NCBI GenBank assembly: GCA_031551125.1
Contig: JAVBOB010000001.1
Span: forward strand, 1-64,000
Origin: JAIRNF01 sp031551125
GTDB lineage: Bacteria; Bacteroidota; Bacteroidia; Bacteroidales; UBA932
Direction: 5' to 3'
Length of the DNA: 64,000 bases
Made by a program: the position numbers and the translations under genes. Below are positions 25,727 through 35,503 of the stretch, one piece after another (within the stretch, counting starts at the first letter, position 1; every line of letters begins with the position of its first letter). The notes below the pieces were generated by a model. That model did not search any database. It saw nothing but the letters and a program-made list of their open reading frames with translations, and was not told the DNA's origin.

Positions 25727-27040
25727 TTAATCATACTTCCATTTCAGAAACCACTCTTCAAAAATACTGGCACTAATTGTAAATCCTACGTAGTTTTCTT
25801 TTACAAGCCCATTGTTTGTTGTTCCTCGTTGTCCAATTGCTATAGCGGCATTAAATCTAGTTCCCCATCTTCCGGAATATAATCTCTTTACTGGAATACC
25901 TACTCCAAAAGTTATGCCATAATCTTTAATCCGTTCTCCGTTGCATATCATGTAGCTGTTGGTAAAGTATGCTCCGGCGCGATAATTCCAGCGTTTCCAC
26001 TTATGTTTTATTTCAAAAATGTTGGGAACAAAATCAACCCCGATTTTAACAGTTTGATTTACATCGGCCTTGAAGCTGAGCTGCCCCGGTGAGCTGTCTA
26101 TATTAAAATCACTCCAATCCTGATATATGTAATCAGCACCAATAGTCAGCTTATTAGTTTTAGTGATAGTAAAGCCAACACCAATTTCCATAGGAGCAAA
26201 AATATTTCTCATACTTTGGCTTCCAAATGAAACTGTATCGGTTGCTATTGAAGTGCTAACCCCTGTAAATATGTCTTGGCTGGGCGCAAAGTCGGTTTGG
26301 GGGCGGAATGTTCCACCAATTACCAGTCCGAGATTATCTTTTAGCTTACTGCGGTATTGAGCACCTACTGAGTAACCCACTTTTCCAACCCGCATGGTAT
26401 TGCTGCCCTGAACACCGGAGTAGTATGGGTTGGAGTTGAATACTACGTTGTAAAATCGGTCTATTGAGCCAAAGTAGTAAAGCAGGTTTGCTCCAACCGA
26501 GAAGTTTTTATTCAGCTGCAACCCGCTGCCTACAAACACTTGGTTTAAACCACCTTCGCCCTTGAACTGGTACGAAACATCACCCACTTGATAAATAATG
26601 TTGGGGTCTGTTTCCTTATACATAATGTCATATCCCACATCGCTATATGGGGTTATTCCGGCACTAATACCAAGACCTTTTGCTGCACGAAAGCTTATGG
26701 CTATGTGGTCAAGGTTGAAGTTATTGGCGCTGGTTTTAGCAGTGCTGGTTTTGGCGTAGGTATTTTTTTGGCGTACACCAAAATCAAATAAGAACGACAA
26801 ATTACCCAACGTACTTAGCGAAGATGGATTATAGTAGTTAATAGAAAATGGATCGGCAACACCAATGGTGATACCACCCATTCCCTTATTAGCGCCAAAA
26901 CCCGGTTGGTAAAGGTCGCCGATACCGTATAGGGTGTATGGCGAGTAGGTGTTTATTGAGTTATCATTCTGTCCTGCGGCATTAAGCACACAAAGTAGAA
27001 GTATGGGAATAAGTATAGCTGATCTAAACTTTTGTAGCAT
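25727..27040 (-). CDS. outer-membrane beta-barrel protein
   Basis: 437 residues with a signal peptide (SAILIPILLLCVLNAAGQ), then NSINTYSPYTLYGIGDLYQP and many alternating amphipathic strands ending with a C-terminal aromatic-rich strand (FEEWFLKWKYD). Gly/Ala-rich N-terminal region and length resemble FadL/PorV-like barrels of Bacteroidota. Substrate unknown. Its stop-proximal end leads to the TPR gene, and its start overlaps the coaX end by 17 bases, so the operon is coaX - barrel - TPR - lptC - CBS protein. Confidence 0.83.
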   Translation of the reverse strand: MLQKFRSAILIPILLLCVLNAAGQNDNSINTYSPYTLYGIGDLYQPGFGANKGMGGITIGVADPFSINYYNPSSLSTLGNLSFLFDFGVRQKNTYAKTSTAKTSANNFNLDHIAISFRAAKGLGISAGITPYSDVGYDIMYKETDPNIIYQVGDVSYQFKGEGGLNQVFVGSGLQLNKNFSVGANLLYYFGSIDRFYNVVFNSNPYYSGVQGSNTMRVGKVGYSVGAQYRSKLKDNLGLVIGGTFRPQTDFAPSQDIFTGVSTSIATDTVSFGSQSMRNIFAPMEIGVGFTITKTNKLTIGADYIYQDWSDFNIDSSPGQLSFKADVNQTVKIGVDFVPNIFEIKHKWKRWNYRAGAYFTNSYMICNGERIKDYGITFGVGIPVKRLYSGRWGTRFNAAIAIGQRGTTNNGLVKENYVGFTISASIFEEWFLKWKYD

Positions 27041-27755
27041 TATATTCTAGTATTGTATGGAGGCCTGTCATCGCTAAATTGCGAATTACAAAGATGGGGT
27101 ATTTTATGGTTCTAGCAAAAAATTTTGCATCACCTCCTGTGAAAATTACGGTTCCTTCGGCATTCCTGCTTAGAAAATCGCTAATGTAGCCGGATATTTC
27201 ATAGCGAATGCCATTCTGAACCCCGGCCTGTATTGCCTCGGAAGTGCTGCGTCCCATGAACGGAGCGTTCTCCTGCGGCTGTTCCAGCGGGAGCTTGTGC
27301 GTTAATTCATGTAATGCTCTAAACCTTAGGTTTAAACCGGGTGAAATATTTCCACCGAGAAACTCTTTTTGGGGAGTAACGTAGTCAACCGTTATAGCCG
27401 TACCCATATCCACTATTAACAACTCTTTATCAGGAAAAAGGGCATTTGCGCCAACGGCAGTAGCTAGGCGGTCTGGGCCTATGGTATTGGGTGTTTTGTA
27501 TTGTACATTTATCGGAATATCAGCATGTTGATCTAGAAGAAGTGTTGGCACTCGCCGGTTGAGGTAGCTGATAATCTTATCATCAGCTTTGCGAACAGAT
27601 GATACTATTGCCCGCTTTATATTGGGAAAATGACGAAAAATGTCGTCCAGCTGTTCAATGGTAAGCTCTTTTGAGGAGGTAGTGAGCACTTCTTCCCCAT
27701 CTTTTGTAACGAAGGCTTTTACCATCGTATTGCCTATGTCAACTATTAAGTTCAT
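27024..27755 (-). CDS. coaX: type III pantothenate kinase
   Basis: 243 residues from the ATG at 27755, chosen since the conserved start LIVDIGNTMVKAF follows it; an upstream Met would add 13 residues of no conservation. Family motifs are visible: DIGNT (phosphate loop), GPDRLATAVGA, DMGTAITVDYV and GGNISPGLNLRFRALHE. The enzyme phosphorylates pantothenate in the first step of coenzyme A synthesis and does not accept the usual feedback control of type I enzymes. First gene of the coaX-lptC operon. Confidence 0.95.
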   Translation of the reverse strand: MNLIVDIGNTMVKAFVTKDGEEVLTTSSKELTIEQLDDIFRHFPNIKRAIVSSVRKADDKIISYLNRRVPTLLLDQHADIPINVQYKTPNTIGPDRLATAVGANALFPDKELLIVDMGTAITVDYVTPQKEFLGGNISPGLNLRFRALHELTHKLPLEQPQENAPFMGRSTSEAIQAGVQNGIRYEISGYISDFLSRNAEGTVIFTGGDAKFFARTIKYPIFVIRNLAMTGLHTILEYNATKV

Positions 27756-27759
27756 TTTA

Positions 27760-27767
27760 CAAAGGTA
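27760..27767 (-). promoter_or_regulatory. candidate -7 box of the coaX operon
   Basis: Minus-strand TACCTTTG matches TAnnTTTG and the variant seen before rpsO, rplM and a tRNA gene. It is only 5 bases before the chosen ATG, which would give a very short or leaderless message. No clear -33 box was found. Confidence 0.4.
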
Positions 27768-27857
27768 AAAATCGTTAATGTGCAGCACTCTCAACGTGTG
27801 TTAAGAAATCTTATTTTTGGGGAACAAAATACCCATTTCTTAAACCCCTTTACTACA

Positions 27858-30800
27858 TTATGCTTTTCCTCGTTCAACCTCTTGCTTAATTCCATCGAAA
27901 ATAGTGATGGCCTGACTCACAGAGCTAATATTAACCACTGTAAGTGATAGCTTTCCGTTGCTCTCTTTTACCCTAAATAGGCGAGACCGAGACTGTATGT
28001 ACTGTAAAACTTGGGCAAATAAGCTGGTGCGGTAGTATGGTGATAGCTGGTTAGAAATGAAGTAAGCCACCAATACTCCGTTTTTCATTATAATACGTTC
28101 AAATCCAAGCGAAGTGGCGCGTTGACGCAGGCGAACAATATTGAACAGCTCTTCGGCGGCAGGAGGGGGTGTCCCAAATCGGTCAACCAGCTTATTTTGG
28201 AAACGTTGCAGCTCAATATCGCTATCCATTCCATCCAGCTCCTTGTAAAGCCTTATTTTTTCGGCGGTACTGCCAATATACTCATCGGGAAATAGCGCTT
28301 CAAAGTCGGTTTCAATGTAGCAATCCGATACAAAAGAGGCTTTGCTATCCGGTAACATAGGCTGTACCTCCTTCCCTTCTTCCATTGTTTCCAGCAAGGC
28401 TTCTTCATGCAGCTCCTGTAGCGCTTCGTTTAAAATACGCTGGTAGGTTTCAAAGCCAATGTCGGAAATAAACCCGCTTTGCTCGCCGCCAAGTAAGTTC
28501 CCGGCTCCGCGTATGTCCAAATCCTGCATGGCAATGTTGAATCCGCTACCCAAGTCGGAAAATTCTTCGATGGCTTTCAACCTGCGACGTGCCTCATCGG
28601 TCAGCGCAACAGGAGGAGGCGCTAGAAGGTAACAGAATGCTTTGCGGCTAGACCGTCCCACACGACCGCGTAGCTGGTGTAAGTCACTCAGCCCAAAATT
28701 TTGGGCTGCATTAATAATAATGGTGTTGGCGTTTGGAATGTCTAGCCCCGACTCAACTATGGTAGTAGATATAAGTACATCAAAGTCTCCGGCCATAAAG
28801 TCCAGCATAACTTCTTCCAGCTGCTTGGGCTCCATTTGCCCGTGTCCGATGCCTGTTTTTACACCGGGACAGATACGGCGTATAATATCCTCTACCTCTT
28901 TTATATCATGTATCCGGTTATGTATGAAGAATACCTGCCCACCCCTGTTTACTTCATAGGTAATGGCTTCGCGTATAATATTTTCATTAAAGGTATGCAG
29001 CTCCGTAACAATAGGGTGGCGGTTGGGTGGCGGAGTATTAATGATAGACAAATCACGCGCACCCAGTAGCGAGAACTGCAACGTTCGAGGAATAGGTGTT
29101 GCGGTTAGCGTTAGCGTATCAACGTTTAGCCTTAGCTGGCGCAGCTTCTCTTTTGCTCCCACACCAAACTTTTGCTCCTCGTCAACTATCAGCAAGCCAA
29201 GGTCTTTAAACTTTACATCTTTACTTAATACGCGGTGCGTACCAATAAGAATGGTTACTTTCCCTTCCTCAACATCATGCAGAATGGTTTTTATTTCCTT
29301 TGCCGATTTGAGACGGCTGATAAACTCTACCCGTACCGGAAACTCTTTTAAGCGGTCGCCAAACGTTTTGTAGTGCTGGAGCGATAAAATGGTGGTAGGC
29401 ACTAAAACCGCAACCTGTTTATTATCACATGCGGCTTTAAACGCGGCACGTATGGCTACCTCGGTTTTGCCAAAGCCAACATCGCCGCACACCAGCCTGT
29501 CCATAGGGTTGGGCGATTCCATATCTTCCTTTACCGCTATGGTAGCCTTCTCTTGGTCGGGCGTATCTTCGTATATAAACGAAGCCTCCAGCTCGTGCTG
29601 TAAAAAAGTATCGGGAGTAAACGCAAAACCTTCGGTAACCTTGCGCTTGGCGTAAAGGGCAATCAGCTCGCGAGCAATATCCTTTACTTTCTTCTTGGTG
29701 GTTTGCTTCAGCTTTTGCCAAGCGCCTGTACCTAACTTATAAATCTTAGGCGGTTCGCCGTCCTTACTCTTATAGCGTGATATACGGTGCAGCCCCTGAA
29801 TGTTTACAAACAGCACATCATTATCACGGTAGGTAAGCTTAATGGCCTCCTGTACCGTACCGTTGACGGTTGTTTTCACCAACCCCCCGAACACGCCAAC
29901 GCCATGGTCAATGTGTACCACGTAGTCGCCGGTTTGCAGGCTGTTTAGCTCCTGTAGGGTAAGCGCCTCACTTTTATCTAGGTTTCCACGCAGCTTAACG
30001 CGCTGGTAGCGTTGAAATATTTGATGGTCGGTATAGAAGCAACGCTTAATAGCGTTATCAATAAAGCCCTCGTGAAGCGTAAGGTTGTTGTACTCTACCT
30101 GCACATCGCCTGATGCAATGGAGCTGAATATTTGCCGAAGTCGCTCTTGCTGTTGCGTGGTATCCGCTAGAATGACGGTAGTGTAACCTTTGACTTGATT
30201 TTCGCGAATATTGGCCGCCAGCAAGTCGAAGTTTTTGTTGAACGACGGTTGCGGCGCGGTATGAAACTCTATCGTTCTTGCAGGCGTTACGCTCGTATCT
30301 GTTGAGAGTAGAACGGTAGAGAACCGTTTACACAATCCTTCAACATCAGCTTTATCAACTAAGCGGGTTACGCTTTCTTTATCCTGAACGCTTTCAATAG
30401 CTTTACCAACCAGCTGGCAGAACAGGCTGTAATCATCAAACCAGAGCTTGGCCTTCGTTCCTATAAAATCAAAGAACGAGCTGCTGCTTTCGTTTCGGTT
30501 TAAGTCGGCTATAATTTCAACGCTGTCCAGCCGCTCGACGGATAGCTGTGTGCCAATATCAAATGTGCGTATAGAGTCTATTTCATTCCCTAAAAAGTCG
30601 ATACGATAGGGCTTGTTGGTGGAGAACGAGAATATATCTACAATGCTGCCTCGCACAGAGTATTGTCCGGGTTCGTAAACAAAGTCGGTACGTTCAAAGC
30701 CGTACTCCATCATCACCTCACGAACAAAGTCGATGCTCAGCTTCTCACCCTTTTTCAGCTTAAGCGTGTTGCTGTTCAGCGTTTCTTTCGATACCACTTT

Positions 30801-31196
30801 CTCCGCCAGCGCATCGGGATAGCTTACAATAGCCGTAAAATCTTTACTGTGCGCCTGTTTCTCGAGTAGCCCCAACGCTCCTGTACGTTGTACAATTCCT
30901 GACGGGTCTTGCTGTTCGTACTGTATGCTCCTTTTATAGGATGAGGGAAAGAAGACAACCCTATCTGATCCGGTGAGGTTGTAAAGGTCGTCATAGAAGT
31001 AAGCGGCCTCGTCCTTATCGTTGAGGATAAAGATGTGTAGCCCGCCCATGCGCTCAAGGCATGCGGCGGCCAACAGGCTTCGTGATGAGCCCGAAAGCCC
31101 CTTGGCTAGTATGCACAATCGTCCCGCGGAAGAGAGTTCGGCAAGTAGCTGCTTACACCCATCCTGGGAGGCAAACTGTTCGGTTATTGTCTTCAC
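27858..31196 (-). CDS. mfd: transcription-repair coupling factor
   Basis: About 1113 residues from a GTG at 31196. An upstream ATG at 31277 would add 27 Thr/Phe/Pro-rich residues that do not look conserved, so the GTG is preferred. The order is a UvrB-like N-terminal part, an RNA-polymerase interaction (CarD-like) domain with LQTGDYVVHIDHGVGVFGG, helicase motifs CGDVGFGKTEVAIRAAF (Walker A) and LLIVDEEQKFGV, LTATPIPRTLQF, and a C-terminal TRCF domain. Mfd removes stalled RNA polymerase and recruits UvrA. Length fits the family. Single-gene unit. Confidence 0.95.
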   Translation of the reverse strand: MKTITEQFASQDGCKQLLAELSSAGRLCILAKGLSGSSRSLLAAACLERMGGLHIFILNDKDEAAYFYDDLYNLTGSDRVVFFPSSYKRSIQYEQQDPSGIVQRTGALGLLEKQAHSKDFTAIVSYPDALAEKVVSKETLNSNTLKLKKGEKLSIDFVREVMMEYGFERTDFVYEPGQYSVRGSIVDIFSFSTNKPYRIDFLGNEIDSIRTFDIGTQLSVERLDSVEIIADLNRNESSSSFFDFIGTKAKLWFDDYSLFCQLVGKAIESVQDKESVTRLVDKADVEGLCKRFSTVLLSTDTSVTPARTIEFHTAPQPSFNKNFDLLAANIRENQVKGYTTVILADTTQQQERLRQIFSSIASGDVQVEYNNLTLHEGFIDNAIKRCFYTDHQIFQRYQRVKLRGNLDKSEALTLQELNSLQTGDYVVHIDHGVGVFGGLVKTTVNGTVQEAIKLTYRDNDVLFVNIQGLHRISRYKSKDGEPPKIYKLGTGAWQKLKQTTKKKVKDIARELIALYAKRKVTEGFAFTPDTFLQHELEASFIYEDTPDQEKATIAVKEDMESPNPMDRLVCGDVGFGKTEVAIRAAFKAACDNKQVAVLVPTTILSLQHYKTFGDRLKEFPVRVEFISRLKSAKEIKTILHDVEEGKVTILIGTHRVLSKDVKFKDLGLLIVDEEQKFGVGAKEKLRQLRLNVDTLTLTATPIPRTLQFSLLGARDLSIINTPPPNRHPIVTELHTFNENIIREAITYEVNRGGQVFFIHNRIHDIKEVEDIIRRICPGVKTGIGHGQMEPKQLEEVMLDFMAGDFDVLISTTIVESGLDIPNANTIIINAAQNFGLSDLHQLRGRVGRSSRKAFCYLLAPPPVALTDEARRRLKAIEEFSDLGSGFNIAMQDLDIRGAGNLLGGEQSGFISDIGFETYQRILNEALQELHEEALLETMEEGKEVQPMLPDSKASFVSDCYIETDFEALFPDEYIGSTAEKIRLYKELDGMDSDIELQRFQNKLVDRFGTPPPAAEELFNIVRLRQRATSLGFERIIMKNGVLVAYFISNQLSPYYRTSLFAQVLQYIQSRSRLFRVKESNGKLSLTVVNISSVSQAITIFDGIKQEVERGKA

Positions 31197-31416
31197 AAAC
31201 AGAGATAAAAAATGAGGCGTAAAGGTAGTAAATAAAGTGAATGGGGGGGTGGTGAATTGGGGGTGGGCTATTCTCATGAGGGATACGGTTTAGAGAGGTA
31301 TGAGATTATTGGGCAAGTGATAAATTTAAGCAATAAAGTTGTAAATAATTAATTTTTTAAATGAATATATTTGACATATTAGAAATAATTATGATATAGC
31401 TATATTTACAAATTAC

Positions 31417-31448
31417 GTTGTAAAAGTCGCTACTTGCAAATAATTTTG
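31417..31448 (+). promoter_or_regulatory. promoter of the peptide-export genes
   Basis: GTTG at 31417-31420, a 20-base spacer, and TAATTTTG at 31441-31448. The predicted transcript starts about 11 bases before the ATG at 31464. Confidence 0.5.
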
Positions 31449-31463
31449 ATTATCAGCAAATTA

Positions 31464-32636
31464 ATGAAAAATAGAATTTTTCCCATCGAAATCACCGAAT
31501 TTTCTGTTGAAGCCCTACTTCGCAAGTACAGCAAGAGAAGTTATGTGATTTATATCGTTGTATTGCTTTTTGTACTATTTGCATTTGCTGCATTATTCTT
31601 TATCACAGTAGATGTGAGTGTGAGAGCAAGCGGCATACTAAAAACACCCGGAGAGCGGATCGCTGTGACTGCTCCCGCATCAGGTCGTATTTATCAGTTA
31701 AGAATAACAGAAAACGATGTGGTTAGTAAGGGTGATACGTTATTTGTGGTTTCACAGGATGTATGGAAAGAGCAAGCAAAAAATTACCAAGTTCGTAAAG
31801 ACGAATTAGTAAACTTGCTTTCTGACTTAAACCAGCTAACAGCATCGAATAAAAGAAAGCAAATAGCGTTCAAAACGGATTATTACCAGCAAAGCTTTGC
31901 GCTATATTCCGGTCGCCAAGCTAGTGCTCAAAGTCGCTTAGAAGTTGTTGAGAAAAATTATACCCGTCATAAACTTTTGCTTAAGGATAAGGTGATTGCT
32001 CAGGCTACGTTTGAACCCGTTGAGGGGGAATATAATGAAGCCAAATCCGCAATCTCAACGTTGTACAATGAGCAAATGAACCAGTGGCAGAGCGACCAGC
32101 AACAATATCAGCTGGAGCTACAAAATTTGGAATCGCAAATTAACCAGCTGGATATACAGCAGCAACAACTAATTGTACTGGCTCCGGTGTCGGGAAGCAT
32201 TCAGCAGCTGGCCGGTGTAAGGCAAGGAAACTATGTAACAGAAGGGCAGCAGCTGGTTGAAATTTCTCCCGACAGTACGTTGCAAGTAGAGTGTTACGTT
32301 AGCCCCAAAGATATTGGACTTATCCGTACAGGACAAGTTGTTCGCATACAGGCGGATGCATATAACTATAACGAATGGGGAATGTTGGACGGTTGTGTGA
32401 CGGGTATTTCACATGATATTACCATTCAGAATTCTCAGCAACAGCCTTTTTTCAAGGTATTTTGTCGATTGGAGAAAACGCATCTTACGCTGAAGAATGG
32501 TTTTACGGGGCAGCTGAAAAAAGGAATGACTGCCAATATTCGCTTTGTAGTTACTCGTCGTACACTATTCCAAATGCTATATGACAAGACCGATGATTGG
32601 TTAAATCCCAACAGCCCGAAGGAAATATCAAATTAG
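31464..32636 (+). CDS. HlyD-family secretion adaptor
   Basis: 390 residues from the ATG at 31464; a TTG at 31434 is the only alternative and lies on the promoter. One membrane span (about 27-50, VIYIVVLLFVLFAFAALFF) precedes a biotinyl/lipoyl-like half-motif (GERIAVTAPASGRIYQL), a coiled coil of Gln-rich helices (about 100-240), the second lipoyl half (LIVLAPVSGSIQQLAGV) and a beta-barrel end. It links an inner-membrane ABC exporter to the periplasm or outer membrane. The C39 ABC gene begins 23 bases downstream, so the two form the exporter. Confidence 0.9.
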   Translation: MKNRIFPIEITEFSVEALLRKYSKRSYVIYIVVLLFVLFAFAALFFITVDVSVRASGILKTPGERIAVTAPASGRIYQLRITENDVVSKGDTLFVVSQDVWKEQAKNYQVRKDELVNLLSDLNQLTASNKRKQIAFKTDYYQQSFALYSGRQASAQSRLEVVEKNYTRHKLLLKDKVIAQATFEPVEGEYNEAKSAISTLYNEQMNQWQSDQQQYQLELQNLESQINQLDIQQQQLIVLAPVSGSIQQLAGVRQGNYVTEGQQLVEISPDSTLQVECYVSPKDIGLIRTGQVVRIQADAYNYNEWGMLDGCVTGISHDITIQNSQQQPFFKVFCRLEKTHLTLKNGFTGQLKKGMTANIRFVVTRRTLFQMLYDKTDDWLNPNSPKEISN

Positions 32637-32659
32637 TCACCCTAAATTTCTCAACTTAT

Positions 32660-34825
32660 ATGAAAGTAAAGCAGCATGATATTACCGATTGCGGTGCAGC
32701 GTGTTTGGCATCTATAGCGGGACATTACGGTTTGAAAATGCCTATAGCTCGTATCCGCCAAATTGCATCTACCGACCAAAAAGGGACTAATATATTGGGG
32801 CTTATTGAAGCCGCCCAGCAGTTAGGCTTTGCGGCAAAGGGGGTAAAGACGTCGATTGTTAATGGAGAAAAGGATACTACGCCTCTTGAGAAAATTCCAA
32901 AACCGGCAATAGCGCATGTTGTGGTTAAAGATGTGCTGCACCACTTTGTCGTTATTTACAAAGCCGATGGAAAACAGGTAACAGTTATGGATCCGGCCGA
33001 CGGAAAAATGCATTGTTACAGCTACGACACGTTTTGCCACATGTGGACGGGAATGCTAATCTTGCTGGTTCCGCAGGACGATTTTAAAACAGGGAATGAA
33101 AAAGTCAGCATATCCAAGCGATTTTGGTACTTACTTCGTCCGCATGGAGGGGAGTTGGTACAAGCCATCTTCGGAGCCATTGTTTTTACGGTTTTAGGCT
33201 TGGCAACTTCTGTTTTTGTACAGAAAATAGTAGATAACGTTATTCCTGAAGGCAACGGGAGGTTGCTGAACTTGCTCAGCGTGGTGATGATTGTTATTTT
33301 ATTTCTATCCGTATTCATCAGCTACTTTAAAACGTTGTTTGTTATTCGTATCGGTCAGAAAATTGATGCACGCTTGATATTGGGCTACTACAAACACCTG
33401 CTGCGTTTGCCCCAAAGTTTTTTTGATAACATGCGTACAGGAGAAATTATTTCACGTATCAACGATGCGGTGAAGATCCGTGTATTTATTAACGATACAA
33501 TGATTAACCTGCTGGTGTCGTTGTTTATGCTGGTATTTGCTTTTGTGCTGATGTTTACGTACTACTGGAAGTTGGCGTTAATTTTACTCGCTATTATACC
33601 GCTTTACGCGATGATATATGTTTTGTTTAACTATGCCAACCGCCGTACTCAGCGTAAGCTGATGGAGCATTCTGCTGATTTGGAAGCACAGCTGGTAGAG
33701 TCAATCAATACGGCAGGTACGATTAAGCGCTTTGGTATGGAGAGTTTTGCCGGAATGAAAACCGAAACCCGTTTTGTGCGATTGCTAACAACTATTTATA
33801 CTTCCGGAAAAACTGCCTTGTGGGCAAGTTCAGCTACAGATTTTATTTCGCGCTTATTCGTGATTATTCTACTTTGGTGTGGCACCTATTTTGTGTTGCG
33901 CAACCAAATTACTCCCGGAGAGCTGCTTTCGTTTTACGCGTTGATAGGCTATTTTACCGGACCTATCGCTAGTCTCATTGGAATGAACCGCAGCTTACAG
34001 GATGCAAGAATTGCGGCAGACCGCCTATTTGAAATAATGGATTTGGAACGTGAGGATGAGCAAAAGAAAATACCGTTTAGCAAAGAACAAGTTGGCGACA
34101 TTGTATTTGAAAACGTAAGTTTTCGTTACGGAAGCCGCACTACCGTTTTTCAAAATCTGAACTTACAGCTTTCTAAAGGAAAAATAAGTGCGGTAGTAGG
34201 AGAAAGCGGTTCGGGAAAAACCACCTTGCTTTCAATTCTTCAAAACCTATACCCCTTACAGGGCGGGAGTGTTACTATAGGCGGCGTGGATGTTCGGCAT
34301 ATTGACAGTAGCAGCTTACGCCAGCTGGTGAGTGTTGTTCCGCAGCAGATTGATTTGTTTGAGGGTTCGTTGATTGATAATATTGCGCTGGGCGATTTCT
34401 CCGTTGATTACCAACAGGTATTATCTATTTGTGGAGCCATTGGCCTGTTACCTTTTATTCAATCCTTACCCCAAGGTTTTCATACCAACATTGGCGAGAA
34501 CGGAGTGAAGCTGTCCGGCGGACAGCGCCAGCGTATTGCTATTGCGCGGGCGCTGTACCGTAAGCCCGAAATACTGATTTTAGATGAAGCTACTTCGGCA
34601 TTAGATTCCGAGTCGGAGCAAAATATTAAAGCATCAATAGACCAACTGCGGAGCGAGGGAAAAACCATTATTGTAATTGCTCACCGCTTGGGAACCGTAA
34701 CGGGAGCCGATTGTATTTACATGCTCCACCAAGGCAGCTTGGAGGCCAAAGGTACACATGAGGAGCTGCTGGCAGGCAACGAGCGCTATGCCAGGTATTG
34801 GAAAGCGCAAACACAACTAGCTTAA
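32660..34825 (+). CDS. C39 peptidase-containing ABC exporter (PCAT type)
   Basis: 721 residues. The start is taken at 32660 because the C39 peptidase domain begins at once (VKQHDITDCGAACL); the Met 63 bases upstream overlaps hlyD. C39 catalytic residues: Cys11, His94/95 (LHHFVV) and Asp111 (DPADG). Five to six membrane spans follow (about 160-440), then an ATP-binding domain with GESGSGKTT (near 513), LSGGQRQR and LDEATSAL. Such transporters cut double-glycine leaders and export the peptide. Two peptides with such leaders are encoded downstream. Confidence 0.96.
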   Translation: MKVKQHDITDCGAACLASIAGHYGLKMPIARIRQIASTDQKGTNILGLIEAAQQLGFAAKGVKTSIVNGEKDTTPLEKIPKPAIAHVVVKDVLHHFVVIYKADGKQVTVMDPADGKMHCYSYDTFCHMWTGMLILLVPQDDFKTGNEKVSISKRFWYLLRPHGGELVQAIFGAIVFTVLGLATSVFVQKIVDNVIPEGNGRLLNLLSVVMIVILFLSVFISYFKTLFVIRIGQKIDARLILGYYKHLLRLPQSFFDNMRTGEIISRINDAVKIRVFINDTMINLLVSLFMLVFAFVLMFTYYWKLALILLAIIPLYAMIYVLFNYANRRTQRKLMEHSADLEAQLVESINTAGTIKRFGMESFAGMKTETRFVRLLTTIYTSGKTALWASSATDFISRLFVIILLWCGTYFVLRNQITPGELLSFYALIGYFTGPIASLIGMNRSLQDARIAADRLFEIMDLEREDEQKKIPFSKEQVGDIVFENVSFRYGSRTTVFQNLNLQLSKGKISAVVGESGSGKTTLLSILQNLYPLQGGSVTIGGVDVRHIDSSSLRQLVSVVPQQIDLFEGSLIDNIALGDFSVDYQQVLSICGAIGLLPFIQSLPQGFHTNIGENGVKLSGGQRQRIAIARALYRKPEILILDEATSALDSESEQNIKASIDQLRSEGKTIIVIAHRLGTVTGADCIYMLHQGSLEAKGTHEELLAGNERYARYWKAQTQLA

Positions 34826-34850
34826 TCGGGAACTTATCATATACATTACC

Positions 34851-35168
34851 ATGAAATCATTAGTAACCTTAGCCAAGCTAAGAATTTTAGAGAAGCTGAT
34901 TCATTCCGAGAGTACCGGTACTTCCGAACAGCTGGCGCAGCGGCTGCATATAAGCCGCAGTAAGCTGTTTGAACTGATTGATGAGCTGAAGCTGAAGGGT
35001 GTTCCCATTTCTTACTCTAAAAAGAAAAAGAGCTTTGTGTTTGACCGCCCGCTGGAGTTGTTACTGAAAGCCGAAGTAACCTTTTTGGACAACGAAGAGG
35101 TGATTGACATTAGCGGAGGACAAGCATTACAAAATATGCTTTGCAGCATAAATTTGTGTAGTGCTTAG
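34851..35168 (+). CDS. small HTH protein downstream of the exporter
   Basis: 105 residues. The N-terminal part (LAKLRILEKLIHSESTGTSEQL, then AQRLHISRSKLFELIDELKLKG) is a winged helix-turn-helix of the DeoR/HTH_11 kind. The following hairpin (VPISYSKKKKSFVF) is the wing. The last 40 residues contain DISGGQALQNMLCSINLCSA, which is unlike normal regulators and includes a GG motif. It lies 25 bases after the ABC gene and probably regulates or is co-transcribed with the export genes. Confidence 0.75.
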   Translation: MKSLVTLAKLRILEKLIHSESTGTSEQLAQRLHISRSKLFELIDELKLKGVPISYSKKKKSFVFDRPLELLLKAEVTFLDNEEVIDISGGQALQNMLCSINLCSA

Positions 35169-35208
35169 TAGCGTTCTTTTTTGTGGACTAACTCCGAATA
35201 GTTTTGTA

Positions 35209-35229
35209 CCTGTCTTTGCAAAGAACAGG
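35209..35229. promoter_or_regulatory. near-palindrome before the peptide genes
   Basis: CCTGTCTTTGCAAAGAACAGG is an imperfect palindrome around CTTTGCAAAG, between the HTH gene and the first peptide gene. It may be an operator for the HTH protein or a transcript end. A TAGTTTTG box at 35199-35206 lies next to it. Confidence 0.35.
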
Positions 35230-35282
35230 CTAATCCTGCGGCATGTAAAAGTGAGCAGGTATGTTTAATTCAAAAACTTACA

Positions 35283-35474
35283 ATGATGAGGAGCTTAGAT
35301 TTAAATGCTCATGGAATGACTGAACTGAATGAGCAGGAAATAAAGGATGCTAATGGTGGAGGTTGGTTTTGGCCAGCTGTGCTATTTCAGGTAGCGATGG
35401 AACTTTTCGATGGGTCTTTTTTTAGTGATATTGAAAAAGGAAGAAAAGAGGCAAGAGAGGTTCTCGGAAAATAA
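35283..35474 (+). CDS. double-glycine leader peptide, candidate bacteriocin 1
   Basis: 63 residues. The leader reads HGMTELNEQEIKDANGG with Gly25-Gly26, the cleavage pattern of C39 peptidases (hydrophobic residues in the helix before GG). The predicted mature peptide is 37 residues, starting GWFWPAVLFQVAMEL: aromatic and amphipathic, and ending in a charged tail. Two Met codons at the start are possible. It lies after the C39/HlyD exporter genes and is followed 29 bases later by a second such gene. Whether it is a bacteriocin, a signal or another exported peptide is not known. Confidence 0.8.
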   Translation: MMRSLDLNAHGMTELNEQEIKDANGGGWFWPAVLFQVAMELFDGSFFSDIEKGRKEAREVLGK

Positions 35475-35503
35475 AATGATATTAATCCTTAAATAATTAT
35501 AGT

